A stretch of 64,000 nucleotides of DNA from Fonsecaea monophora (taxonomy: Eukaryota > Ascomycota > Eurotiomycetes > Chaetothyriales > Herpotrichiellaceae). Location of the stretch: contig NW_019174007.1 in assembly GCF_001642475.1 (NCBI RefSeq), forward strand, positions 97,849-161,848. Reading direction: 5' to 3'. A program made the translations under genes and the position numbers. The notes under the pieces are model-generated. The model was not told where the DNA came from. It saw only the letters and a list, made by a program, of their open reading frames with translations, and searched no databases. This document shows positions 45,859-56,968 of this stretch, piece after piece. Position 1 is the first letter of the stretch. Each line of letters starts with the position of its first letter.

Positions 45859-46709
45859 ATACCCAGCAGGCGAGGCTCTCCTGATTAGTTGCCGCTTTTC
45901 AAGTTTCTACATTGTTGGGGTTGAGGTTTGCAAAGCTCCAGGGCACTGTAGATAAGTTCCAGCGCGCGCACGCGCACTAAACGGCCATACACCGTTACCT
46001 GATTGATTGTAATGTTTCATCGAGCCCGGGGTGAGCCCAGGGCGGCGTCACCCTCGGCCTCGGGCGAGTTAGGGTGAGCGCGCCCACCACCACTTGTCCT
46101 TCGTACCTCTCGCCGATCTCGATCTCGATCTTTCTCCCTATCAACTCGATTGAACGAACGTCCCGCCCGCACTTTCAGGAAGACGATCGCCACAAGCTAT
46201 TTATTATCAAGTTCTAACTCGCATCGAGTATGGACTCCGCATCGGTCAAGCTCCGTAGGTACTACTTGGAGTAGTGCTTCCTTCGACGCCATGGAGCTCG
46301 CCGAAGCCCTTATCGTCAGCCAATCAGACTTGGCAAAGCTTCTGTGCCTCCCAGTTTGGTGTCCTCACACTATCCCGGTCAAGGCATGTGGTCGTGTGCC
46401 TCGATGAGACGTTGCAATCAATCACTTAACGGTGCATGGCCGTTGGTGCGTGTGCGCCTGCCGGAACTTGTCTGCAGTGTCATGGAGCTTTGATGACGAT
46501 GACACATGGGGAAGTAAGAGAGAGATGGACGGGCTAGGGTATTAAAGTGGCATAAGGCACCCCGTGGTGGCCGGGGGAGCTCTTCTACTTCTTTCTCTAG
46601 GGCTTTCTTTCTTGAGAGGAACGGAGAGCTTCGAGAGTCAGGGTTTGCGAGGTTTGGTTCACGAGTCACACAGAAGCTCGGTCCGGGTCATCACTAAAAC
46701 GTCGGAAAG
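45859..46709. other. Intergenic region / SurE promoter
   Basis: A GC-rich patch lies at 46020-46085. No gene is supported. Confidence 0.4.
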
Positions 46710-47917
46710 ATGAAGCTCTCGCTTGTCTCGTCCTTGGCCGTAATGGCCGCTCTGTCTAGCGGCTCTGCGGCCATTTCGATCCTCATGGGCAACGACGACG
46801 GGTTCGGAAGTGCCCAGCTTCGCGAGTTCTACCGCTTCCTCAAGGCTGCCGGACACGATGTCTTGATCGTCGCTCCCGTCGACAACGAGAGCGGCCAGGG
46901 CGGTCGGTCGGTCTACTCGTCGTCGCCGAACCTGACGACGGCGTCCGAGTTCAACCTGATTCCAGCGGGTGCTCCGGCCCTGGGCCGAGATCCATCAGAC
47001 CCGGACATCTGGTATTACAATGGCACCCCCGCGGCGTGCACCTTTGTGGCCCTGGACCATGTGCTTCCGCTGTTCTACGACAACAAGACCATCGACCTCT
47101 ACGTGGGCGGGCCCAACTACGGCACCAACGTGGGAAGCTTTCTGTACACCCTGAGCGGCACGATGGGTGGCACGTACGCGGCCGTCGGTCGAGGGTACCC
47201 CGCCATCGCCTTTTCTGGGGGTAACAGCGAGCAGAGGGCATATACCTGGATCAACGCCACCACCGCCTCCGGTCACCCCGACCCTGCCACCATCCAGGGC
47301 CGGTTGGCTGCCGATGTGGTTGAACAACTCGTGAACGGGACGAAGGCGGGTAAGAGGCTGATGCCGGTAGGCTATGGGCTGAAGTAAGTTTCATGCTGAT
47401 GAGATTGTGTGTGTGAGAGGCTATGAAATTAACGATGAACAGCGTCAACACCCCACTCATTACTTCCCTCATCAACGACTCGTGCGTCGCCCCGCCGTTC
47501 ATTCAGACCCGCTTCTCTGGGGGTGGCTTCATCGACTCGGCCGTGTTCAACGCCACGACGGGCACGTTCCATTACGGCGACATCCTCGGCTCCGGCGTCA
47601 ACCGCTGCATCAACGGCAACTGCGCCTTGCCGGGTGAGACCACCATCGTCGACGAGGGCTGCTTCGCCACCGTCTCCGTCTTCTCCATCGACTACGACGC
47701 CCCGCTGGGCAAAGACCAGACCGATCTGCGCGTGGCCATGGAGCCGCTCGTGGCGTTCCAGGATCCGTCCTCCAAGATGGCGGTTCGGCGGGCCATGACA
47801 GGTACTTTAGCCATCTCCCCTCGAAGTGTTGTTTCCAAGAAATTACGAACGCTAATGTTTCTACTTCATTTCTTAGATCAAGAACTCGAGGAACGTCATC
47901 CTAGTCGGCACGAATAG
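46710..47917 (+). CDS. Secreted SurE-family acid phosphatase
   Basis: Three exons (46710-47383, 47443-47801, 47877-47917; introns 59 and 75 nt) encode 357 aa. Residues 1-21 are a signal peptide. The SurE signature follows at once: ISILMGNDDGFGS with the metal-binding DD, HDVLIVAPVDNESGQGG, GTPAACTFVALDHVL and VGGPNYGTNVGS. Fungal secreted SurE proteins act as acid phosphatases or 5'/3'-nucleotidases, here probably for phosphate scavenging outside the cell. Several Asn-X-Ser/Thr sites are present. The last 13-codon exon is short and charged; if the second intron is retained the frame stays open with 25 extra codons, so the C-terminus is the least certain part. Confidence 0.9.
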
Positions 47918-49036
47918 ATAAAAAAAAAGGGGGTGAACAGAGGAATGAAAAGTATCAAGGAGAGTTCATGCTCAGGGTTCTTGGTGGGCTTGTATACCTG
48001 TATACTTACCTTTTCATCTACCTTGTCTGTGATGACCTTATAGACTTATAGTATGTACATACTTGTGCAAAACAAGAAATACCAATTGAATCAATCCCCA
48101 AGTACCTTGTTCTTTTGACGATGGAGGAGTGAATGGGTCGAAACCCAGCTTCAGGAATTGTCTACTCACTTATTCACTGATCCCTGTTCCCTTGTTTCAC
48201 TGTGTGCTTACATAGCGTGTTCAGTGTGTCCAGCGTCACCAGTGCCCAATGCCGGCATCGTCGCGAACGTACGCGTAAGTACATGGACATGGTTCGTACG
48301 AGGCTTTGTGATATATAAAAATTATATATTGCCCGAACTGTGCTTCGTCTATCTCCACTTTCATTCAGGCTTGAGAGCGAGGCTGCTCTAGTCGGGCACA
48401 TGACGGAGCATCGCGAGAGCGCCCGGCCAAACACGGGAGCACCGAGGGAGCCATGGTGGAGTACGGGCGAGCCGACGGGACTCTAGCAACGGGAGGCTAG
48501 GTACTACATATCATATTTCCCACGATGTCTCTCCGCCCGTCGAGTTTTAACGCCGCACGAAAGGTTTTAGACAGCAGAGGTGTCCTTCAAGTCGACGTGG
48601 ACTTTTCCCTCTCTCTTTGAGAAAAAGCCTAGCCAGGGTGTCGTGCCCTCTCCGCACCAGGGGGGAAGTTGATCAAGTAGGTCAGACTGCAGATACGAGG
48701 AAAAGACAAATGGTGTTTTCCAGTGGGCGGTTTTTTCTTGTTCCGATCCTCAACGAGGCATTCAAGTGCGGCCGTATATTTACCATGGAGAAGAAGAAAA
48801 AAACTCCTAGCTGCCTGTTAATCTCGGCGAGCTCTTCAAAGACAGCTTCAGAGGGAATTTTACCGATATGGACGATGTGTTGCTCTGTCTCCAATGGATT
48901 GAATCTGTTTGGCCATCGGCCGCTGTTGGAAAGAAAAAAATTTCTCGAAACCTCAACATTGCATAGACAAGCTTAAAGAATCAACTACTGAAACGCACAC
49001 ATCGGACTGTGACAAGTGTCTCTTGATTGAAACCTT
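47918..49036. other. 3' intergenic region between convergent genes
   Basis: Nothing gene-like is supported between the SurE gene and the regulator gene. A-runs near 47920 and 48797 are simple sequence. Confidence 0.4.
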
Positions 49037-51641
49037 TCAGCACGTTTCGTTGGCAAAGTCACAGTGGCTGAACAGAGGTTGATCCCAGCCAAGAACGTCG
49101 TTATCAAGAAAACCGGTCAAATCCATCGAGGATTCGTCGAATACCCTGTACCAGTCGGGGAACAAGGTGTCGTCGCCAGCTTCACTTCGTGGATTTTGAT
49201 GGTTATCGTTGCTAACAGCGTCGTCAAATCGAGACATCAGAAACCAGAAGAAGTCTAGGTAAAGGTGTGCGGCAGATGAAGCTGGAAGCCCTCCCGCTAC
49301 GCTTCCCAGCTGTTCCAGTACTGCGTTCATTTTGACGGCCAGTTCGGCAACGCTGGTCGACGCAATGCCGTCGCATTTAATGGCCTAGGAGGCACACGTG
49401 TCAGCTCTAGACCAGCGCACCGCAGTGACTGACTACGGTTCGTGATGTCGCCGAGAAGACTCACAAAAATGATTTCCGTGGCTGCATGACAGATGATGAT
49501 GAACAGATTATTGTGGGAGCCCAACTTGAGATCGAACATGATCTGTTCAGAGAGCACAATATCCATCAGGTGGCTCGCAACGGTGACACTTGTTTGCAAG
49601 ACGCTTCGAAGCTCGGGCGAAGCCGTACCTCCATCAAGGCCCCTTAATGCCGCGGCGGCTTGGGCATTGAGGATTAGGATGCTGTGATCCATGTAGAATG
49701 CGAGAATAGGAAGGTACTTGGACGATGGATCACCATCATGAGAACATCGGGAATCGCGGGCTTGTTCCAATGTCTGGAGGGCCTGTAAATGCCAATTTGA
49801 TATGGATGTCACGTCATTCTTCGACCGTTGTCGATCTTCCAATGCATGCATCTATATTGCTATCAGCAAATCTTCAAGCCCGTCGGGGAGTTTGAAGCGT
49901 TTAGTACGCACCAGGAGTACCCTGATCTCTATGATGCCGCTGATCATCCGGTCATGGGGTGTGGCCATCGGATGTTGCCACCACGTTGTTGCTGACACAG
50001 GGAGTTCGTGCCTCGAAACATTTAGGGGTCGCCGTCCATTTATGATACCGAAGCTTTTATCGGCGATGAATGTATATAGCCACGTTCTCTCAAAGTTCCG
50101 AAAAATACGCTCTTTTGTGTCCGTACCCGTAGAAGGCGGTAGAGCACTGAGATGTTCGGTGACGACGGTGGCTTTATCTACTCCAATCTCCCTGGCGAGT
50201 CGTACGGCCTGGTCAACTCAAAAAGCACGTCAGCTCTTCTCATCCGCTCGGCGGTGCGTGATCTGCGCAAAATGTCGCTCTTCTCACATGATTCACTTGA
50301 AGCCAGTAGGGATCATCCGATTGCTTCTGGTGAACAGGAGCCCAATACTGCATGATAATTATGGCTTGGATCGTTTCAATCGACTTCACAGACGACGCGA
50401 TGGACCACTTCAGGCATCCTTCGGCCAAAGTAAACAGGGCGGGGTAGACAACGCGATCCCGAGGAAGGGTTGATACCGCACAGCCAAGGGCACAAACAAC
50501 GGAGAACAGTGTGAAAGACATAGAATAGACATAGTCGGGGGTATGGAGGAGAGGATCCAGTAACCCGACGAAAGGGTTACGCAGCTCTAAAAACCTGAGT
50601 CCTGTGGTCAGTCCATGCAACACTAATGTGTCCAGTGGGCAATGCTTGGAATGCGAAGATGACAGGCTTTTACCAAATGCACTGCCCAGCCCAGGATACA
50701 CTGCAACTCACAGCTTAAAATACAGCGATACATCATCCTCATCAATTAGCCGGGCAGTGATAGGATCACAGACACCCTTTTCCAGTCTGAATGTGCTGTT
50801 CACCGATTGGGCAGCTAAGTAATGCCAGTCCTTCTGCAGAGTCTTTCGAGGGCCTACCCAAATCGGGGTCAGAACTTTATATAGGTCACAGAAGGCGGGA
50901 TCACTGTACTGAAATAATTTGTTAGGCGCTTAGCCACTGAATCCATAGCATCTTTGCCATATGGTAGGCGGAAAGCCACTGGCAAATGCAATCGATCTGA
51001 ATTCTGTCGGGAGGTGGTGCTCCCCAGGTTATTGACCTTGGCTCCCCAGTTGCGGAAAGGCGCTTCCAGAGCCTGTTGATTTTCGGGCCCGTCTGCCGCA
51101 GAATTGGTCTGACCATCTCCGGGTTCAAGGCTTTGACGAGGATCACCGTTGCTGTCGGTCGTATAGGCGAACGGGGCATTTGAGGGGATAGAGACATCAT
51201 CAGCTTGCGAAGGTGAGTCTCTGGCCGAGGTAGATGCGAGAAGGGCATTGATGACCTGGTCTCGCACGCTGCTATGGTTTATGCGTGATAAGAGCTTTTC
51301 GACGGTGTCGGGTTTGCTGCCGCTGCGTCAGCAGAGACGGACAGGAAGCCCAGAGTCTGACTAGGTCACGAAGAAGAAACGGAGAGGCATGATTCACTTG
51401 GTACTTCCCAGCTTCCGACCACGACGAGAAGAGTGAGGATAGCTGCACGACAAACCATTCGACAAGCAGCGCGAGCTACACACATGATTAATTCTGGATA
51501 TAAGAATGAGTCTCTCCTCCCTCCGGGGTGAACTCACCATGGAGTTTCCCGGCTACAACGTTGTCTGGTCGAACGGCAATTGAGACATGCTGTGCGTTGG
51601 TGAGCAGTCGTATGCCCGACCCCGGACTGCTGTTTGTCCAT
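49037..51641 (-). CDS. Zn2Cys6 transcription factor with fungal-specific regulatory domain
   Basis: Eight exons (51641-51538, 51475-51398, 51322-50910, 50814-50712, 50594-50297, 50208-49912, 49851-49465, 49384-49037) join in phase to 675 aa. The zinc cluster is split by intron 1: Cys19, Cys22, Cys29, Cys35, Cys38 and Cys45 have exactly the C-X2-C-X6-C-X5-C-X2-C-X6-C spacing, followed by the basic linker HSSRRGRKLGS. A Ser/Gln-rich region precedes the middle homology domain, which includes FVGLLDPLLHTPDYVYSMSFTLFSVVCALGC and ERTWLYTFIADKSFGIINGR. Such proteins bind CGG-type DNA sites and usually control nearby metabolic genes. It is divergent from a TPR gene and lies beside transporters and a monooxygenase, so it may be their regulator. 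The exon 3/4 junction is the least certain. Confidence 0.9.
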
Positions 51642-52187
51642 GCTCAGGCGACTGCTGCTGCCTCGGCGTGTGCTGTCTTGATCCTTTCAACATTTGCGGG
51701 GCAAGCTGTTTCGCCGCTTGCCTATTCCTTGGGTCTCTAGGTCTCTAGATCTAGAGTATATAGTGTGAGAATATCTGAGGTGCGAGGTGGCGGCTTCTCA
51801 ACCTTGGCAAACACATCTATTCCCCGACTGAACCTCGGGGACCAGTTGAGGCAACAAATTCTAGACGAACCATAGTTCCCTCGCCCCGCACCGACCACCC
51901 ACAGATAAGTGTCTCAATTAGGTAAAGCCACCGTCGCATGCCGGTGACCGAATTCCGTCTCCCCAGCGATGCAGGTATTATGGGCAGAATACCCCACGAG
52001 CCCAATAGTGGAGATGGAATTCTGTCAACCCTCTGGTGGGTGCCGCGAACTAGACTTCGCTTGCGCAAAACAGAACTAGTCCCCGACTAGAATTTTGATC
52101 GAGACCTAGTATAGAGCCAGATGTAAATTCTACACATGTCCCTTCTTCGATTTACTCCTCGAACTCTCTCGAAAGACGATTCTCGAG
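51642..52187. promoter_or_regulatory. Divergent promoter between regulator and TPR gene
   Basis: 546 nt lie between two opposed start codons. It contains GTCTCTAG twice in tandem, the second running into a perfect 14-bp palindrome at 51743-51756, about 100 nt upstream of the regulator start. Confidence 0.55.
51743..51756. promoter_or_regulatory. Palindromic operator candidate CTCTAGATCTAGAG
   Basis: This 14-mer equals its reverse complement and is preceded by another CTCTAG copy at 51735-51740. Its place in a divergent promoter suggests a dimer-binding site; no factor is assigned. Confidence 0.4.
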
Positions 52188-53909
52188 ATGGCGACAGCAC
52201 TCACTTTGGAAAACGCAGGCAAAGTCTCCGCCAGTGAACCTTACTACGATCTCGGTGAGTATACATGGCCTGTCTGCACCCAGGTTCACGACGCCCAGAT
52301 ATGGTTCGATCGAGGCCTTTTATGGGTCTATTCGTTTAACCACCGAGAGTCGGCTGCTTGTTTCCGACAGGTCATCTTACACGATCCGGACTGCGCAATG
52401 GGCTACTGGGGAGCCGCCTTCGCCACGGGTCCCAACTACAATAAGGTCTGGCAGGCTTTTGATCCCCAGGATTTGAAAGAGTCTGTCGCGAAATGCTACG
52501 ACTGGTCCCGTAAAGCGAAGGAATTATCTGACAAAGCCTCGGTCGCGGAGCAGGCTATCATCGAAGCTCTGCAACATCGCTTTCCAGCCAGAGAGCCACC
52601 CGGCGACTTCACCCCATCCGTCCGAGCATACGCCGAAGCAATGAGGGAGGCTAACCTCAAGCTTGGAGCCGGAAACCTGGACATTATCACCCTGGCAGCC
52701 GATGCGTTAATGAACATGGCACCGTGGAAGCTATACGAGGCCGGGACCGGTGAGCCAAATCTCGCCACACCGGTCCTGGAAGTCAAGACAATTCTTGAAT
52801 CCGGTCTACAGCACCCGAGAGCAGACCGCCATCCGGGGATTCTGCACATGTACATCCACTGTGTCGAGATGTCGAAAACCCCGCAGTTAGCCCTGAGGAC
52901 GGCAGATAACCTCAGAAAACTTGTCCCGGACGGCGGACATATTACCCATATGTCGAGTCATATCGACGTTCTCGTCGGAGATTATCGCCGGGCCATGCAT
53001 ACAAACATCCAAGCAACCATGGCGGATGATAGATACTATGCCCGTGAGGGCGGTAAAAACTTTTACACCTTTTATCGCATGCACAATTACCATTCGTTGA
53101 TCTACGGAGCCATGATGGCCGGAAACTCACGCGTGGCCTTGGAGGCGACGGATCGCATGGAGTCTACTCTCAGCGATGATATCCTCCTTATCAACTCCCC
53201 TCCGATGGCCGACTGGGTGGAATTCTTCAAGTCGGTCCGCGTGCATGTCCTCATCAGGTTTGGAATGTGGGACAGGTTGAAGAGACTTCCATTGCCAGAA
53301 AACAAGCAGCTCTATTGTGTTACCACGGCCATGGTGCATTATGGCAAAGGGATCGCCTGGGCTGCAACCAGAAATGTCCAAAATGCCGATCGAGAACGAG
53401 AGCTTTTTCGCGATGCGGCCAAGCGTGTCCCGGTTACCCGAATGGATTTCCCGAACAAGGTCGTCGACGAACTTGAGATTGCGACAGCCATGCTGGACGG
53501 GGAAATCGAGTACCGGCGTGGGAACTATAAGATGGCGTTCGAGAGCCTACAACTCGCCGTAGCGAAGGATGACGCTTTGATATATTCCGAGCCGTGGGGC
53601 TGGATGCTGCCAACTCGCCATCCGTACGCAGCCTTACTTCTGGAACAAGGTCATGTTGCAGAAGCCGCACAGATCTATGCCGAGGACTTGGGACTGGACG
53701 AGAAGTTGGTTCGAGCGCATCAACACCCTAATAATATCTGGGCGCTGAAAGGATATTACGAATGCCTGCAGCGACTCGGACGCACTGCAGAGGCCAACAT
53801 CATTTTGTCGAACCTCAACATCGCCGAGGCCGGAGCGGACATGACGATCCGGTCGTCTTGTTTCTGCAGGCTGGGGACAGCCCCAGGCCAAAGTTTGGCT
53901 GCTACGTAG
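52188..53909 (+). CDS. TPR-repeat protein of fungal metabolic clusters (573 aa)
   Basis: An uninterrupted frame of 573 aa. The N-terminus reads LGEYTWPVCTQVHDAQIWFDRGLLWVYSFNHRESAACFRQVILHDPDCAMGYWGAAFATGPNYNK, a TPR-like unit followed by further helical repeats (HPGILHMYIHCVEMSKTPQLALRTADNLRKLVPDGGHITHMSSHI; HPYAALLLEQGHVAEAAQIYAEDLGL). The family is common in fungi and bacteria and annotated as tetratricopeptide domain protein; its biochemical role is not known to me. The conserved HMxxHI and MHNYHSL histidines have led me to wonder about metal binding, but that is speculation. It is divergently paired with the Zn2Cys6 regulator. The ending SSCFCRL is typical, with about ten extra residues here. 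Confidence 0.88.
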   Translation: MATALTLENAGKVSASEPYYDLGEYTWPVCTQVHDAQIWFDRGLLWVYSFNHRESAACFRQVILHDPDCAMGYWGAAFATGPNYNKVWQAFDPQDLKESVAKCYDWSRKAKELSDKASVAEQAIIEALQHRFPAREPPGDFTPSVRAYAEAMREANLKLGAGNLDIITLAADALMNMAPWKLYEAGTGEPNLATPVLEVKTILESGLQHPRADRHPGILHMYIHCVEMSKTPQLALRTADNLRKLVPDGGHITHMSSHIDVLVGDYRRAMHTNIQATMADDRYYAREGGKNFYTFYRMHNYHSLIYGAMMAGNSRVALEATDRMESTLSDDILLINSPPMADWVEFFKSVRVHVLIRFGMWDRLKRLPLPENKQLYCVTTAMVHYGKGIAWAATRNVQNADRERELFRDAAKRVPVTRMDFPNKVVDELEIATAMLDGEIEYRRGNYKMAFESLQLAVAKDDALIYSEPWGWMLPTRHPYAALLLEQGHVAEAAQIYAEDLGLDEKLVRAHQHPNNIWALKGYYECLQRLGRTAEANIILSNLNIAEAGADMTIRSSCFCRLGTAPGQSLAAT

Positions 53910-54840
53910 CGACTACCCCGACCTGAAGACCGCGGAGCATGTTCTGATGAGCATAGGTTGCAGGTTGTCTCGCAAGATTTTTGCTTCGAGGCAATCCGAA
54001 TGGTCTACACACGGGCCTATCCCGAATAAAATCTGTGTTGGCCTCGAGCGTGGAGAAATCTGCATGTGCGGTAGTCGGGCATGTATTTGCCGCCTGCGCT
54101 GTCGAAGCCGTCTCAACCACATCATTGTTGATGTTCGGTACCGGTTGTAGAGAAGAAAACAAACTGCGGTCATGGCAAAATGAGAGTAATACTGACCCGT
54201 GCGAGTCATGAGGGATTGGAAGGAGCAACAATACTTTCACAACAGCAGGATACACCTGAAACTTTTACGTTCTACCATGAACAGGTCTCTAGAGCTAGTC
54301 ACGCCTATCGACGGTCTAATGTGGTATGGGGTCGTGTATTGCTCTCACAATTGTTGCAGGTGACTTCAGCGTACAACCCGTTCCTTTAGCAAGCAGTCCT
54401 CCTGCAAAATCAGTTGCTGATTGACACGTAATGCAAGAGATTTGTCTCTGTGACGTTACTCAATTGACAGTAGAAGACTCTCTGGAGGGGGGGTGCTCGA
54501 GCACGAAATGCCTCAAGAGCTAGAGCATGGATAAAGTCCGGAAACAGGACCGGTGTCGGTACGAGTGGTGACACAGGAGCTACCAGGGTACATCGAGACA
54601 TTCTCTGGGTGCCGCAGGGAATCTATGACCCGTCAAGCCGTTTCTTTTTTCCCTTTTGTAAAAATAATAATAATAATATGCCGTCCCTGTTGTGGAAACA
54701 AGGGAAGCTAGTCATGTTTCGGGGAATAGATCTGGGTGTTTCTGCAAAGTTGGTTTTTATATAGGACATCACGTATCGAGGACGTCTTTCAGTCTTTCAA
54801 ATCTAGCTATGCTCTTCTCCTTTGACTCTCTGGTGCGGTG
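53910..54840. other. Intergenic region upstream of the MFS carrier
   Basis: No supported gene. A short AAT-rich tract lies at 54660-54680. Confidence 0.4.
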
Positions 54841-56223
54841 ATGTCCCAACTCGAATCACAATCAGGCTCTGCCTTGGGGGCGTATTCAGAAAATCAAACG
54901 GTTGTGGTACAAGAACAGCCCCGTACTGCAACGCCGGATGGAGGCTACGGCTGGATCGTGACCCTCTGCGTTGCAGTCGTCAATGCCCATTCGTGGGGCG
55001 TCAACGCCGCATACTCGGTATTCCTGGCTTATCATCTAAAAAACGACACGTTTCCAGGAGTCGGCCCCTTCGAGTATGCGTTGGTCGGATCCTTGAGCAT
55101 CGGATGCACTCTTTTACTCTCTCCACTGGTGACTATGTTTGTTCGAGCCGTCGGGACACGGCCTACCATGGTCTGCGGTGCTCTCCTACAATCAGTGAGC
55201 CTCATATGCGCGAGCATATCGACTGGCTTTTGGCAGCTTTTGCTGTCCCAGGGTGCCCTCTTCGGCATCGGAATGGGGTTAATGTTTCTTCCATCGTACG
55301 GTATCGTTTCCCAATGGTTCACCAAGCGACGTGCACTGGCCAATGGGGCAGCGATCGCAGGAGCTGGTCTTGGAGGCCTCACATATTCCCTAAGCGCATC
55401 GGCGATGATTGGGAGCCTGGGTCTGGCCTGGACCCTTCGAAATCTTAGCATCATCACCTTTGTTGTCAATACAGTGGCCATTTTACTCATCAAAACCCGG
55501 TACGAATCGATTGGTTCACGGCAACTGGCCTTTGACTTTACTCTTCTCAAACGAATGGAATACATCGCTTTGCTGGTCTTTGGCTCTTTAAGTATGCTTG
55601 GTTATTTCGTTCTGGTCTTCACCCTTGCCAACTATGCGAACGAGATCGGGCTTGACGACTCTCAAGCGGCAGTCATTCCGGCTCTCTTTATGCTAGGCCA
55701 GGCACTCGGGCGTCCACTCATTGGATACTTCGGCGACAGTTTTGGGCGTTTCAATCTGGCCACATTGATGACCTTGTTGACCGGCGTCTTTGCGTTGTCA
55801 ATTTGGATCAACGCCAAAACTTACGGATTACTGATCTTCTTTGCTCTTGTTGAAGGCACCGTGGGTGGCGTCTTTTGGGTACTCGCTGCGCCAGTCATGG
55901 CTGAGATCATTGGTATCGAGAATCTACCCTCGGGACTGAGTATCTTCTGGGTTGTGCTGGCTATTCCGTCGATTGCCAGTGCGCCAGTCGCCCTGCAGAT
56001 TGTGGCCAAGAGCGGCTCGTATGTCTGCGCACAAATCTTCACAGGAGTTGTGTTCATTGTTGCTGGTCTCTGCATGGGCCTTCTTCGAGGTTGGCGGATC
56101 AGCCAAAATGCTACGCAGAGGAGTGAAAGGACCATGTACCGAACTGACGCCGTGACAGAGGAAGCACAGCTTGGACATCCCAAAAGGTTTGTCCGTGCTT
56201 GCTTTCGGACGCAAATTATCTGA
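54841..56223 (+). CDS. MFS monocarboxylate-transporter-like carrier (MCT family)
   Basis: The ATG at 54841 is chosen; one codon of open frame upstream is GTG. The product is 460 aa in one exon. The hydrophilic N-terminus ends with the MCT signature PDGGYGWIVTLCVAVVNAHSWGVNAAYSVFLAYHL. About twelve hydrophobic segments follow, with the loop QWFTKRRALANGAAIAGAGLGG typical of fungal Mch-like carriers and GRPLIGYFGDSFGRFN between TM8 and TM9. A hydrophilic tail follows TM12. Family members move monocarboxylates or, in fungi, riboflavin and unknown organic acids. Its place between the TPR gene and a sugar-type permease with a monooxygenase suggests a pathway-specific carrier, which is inference. 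Confidence 0.93.
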   Translation: MSQLESQSGSALGAYSENQTVVVQEQPRTATPDGGYGWIVTLCVAVVNAHSWGVNAAYSVFLAYHLKNDTFPGVGPFEYALVGSLSIGCTLLLSPLVTMFVRAVGTRPTMVCGALLQSVSLICASISTGFWQLLLSQGALFGIGMGLMFLPSYGIVSQWFTKRRALANGAAIAGAGLGGLTYSLSASAMIGSLGLAWTLRNLSIITFVVNTVAILLIKTRYESIGSRQLAFDFTLLKRMEYIALLVFGSLSMLGYFVLVFTLANYANEIGLDDSQAAVIPALFMLGQALGRPLIGYFGDSFGRFNLATLMTLLTGVFALSIWINAKTYGLLIFFALVEGTVGGVFWVLAAPVMAEIIGIENLPSGLSIFWVVLAIPSIASAPVALQIVAKSGSYVCAQIFTGVVFIVAGLCMGLLRGWRISQNATQRSERTMYRTDAVTEEAQLGHPKRFVRACFRTQII

Positions 56224-56968
56224 TTGAGACGTGCTCGAGTATAATAATGGCCCTATTCTGGGTCACTATTCATGTATTAACACCATCTTCTAATTGAATA
56301 TGTTTCCAAACATTCGTAGTCTTTCTCAAGGTCAACTGTTCGTGGTATCGAATGGAGAGATGCTGTACGTACGTAGTATATTCTCCTGGCTATCTCAAAG
56401 AATAAATTAACACGCCCTGAAAGGATGTGCCAAATCTGCGGCTTGTCCACTTGTTCCCTCATCCTTCGGAGAGACTGTCATGATGGCTTCCCAAGCTGAC
56501 CCCAGTTGAGGACATTTGCCACCAAGGATGCAAAAGAGGGCCAATATAGTAAAATTACGGAATCCTGTAAAGGGGGTGGCAGGCCAGCAGCATCACTAAT
56601 ATATATGGCTATAACAGATTCAAAGCCCTCGTGACCACGGTACAATCGTCGCTTCCCCAACCAAGGGAATTCAATTCGATTCAGAATGGGACGTTGCACT
56701 TATGTACCTAAGCTGCAACCAACAATTGGTACACACATTACCACTTACCTGGTACCCTTGATCCGCAAATTCTGCAAGATTAGCAGCCCCTAGTAATAGT
56801 ATTTGCTCAGCGCGAATGTTGGAAAATCAGGAAACAACGTGTTTGTCATGTAAGGTACCTAGGGAAGCACACTCCTCCTCGCCTCTGACAAGCATCCACC
56901 CCATTTGCCTCGACTTCAAAGTAGAAGGGGCATGAGCAGAGCACCTGACGGATACTTCTCATCCATTT
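56224..56968. other. Intergenic region between convergent carriers
   Basis: No supported feature between the two MFS genes, which end toward each other. Confidence 0.4.

Noticed and set aside
55032..55565. 177-codon minus-strand ORF inside the MCT-like carrier
   Set aside because: It is a shadow of a GC-rich transmembrane coding region on the other strand.
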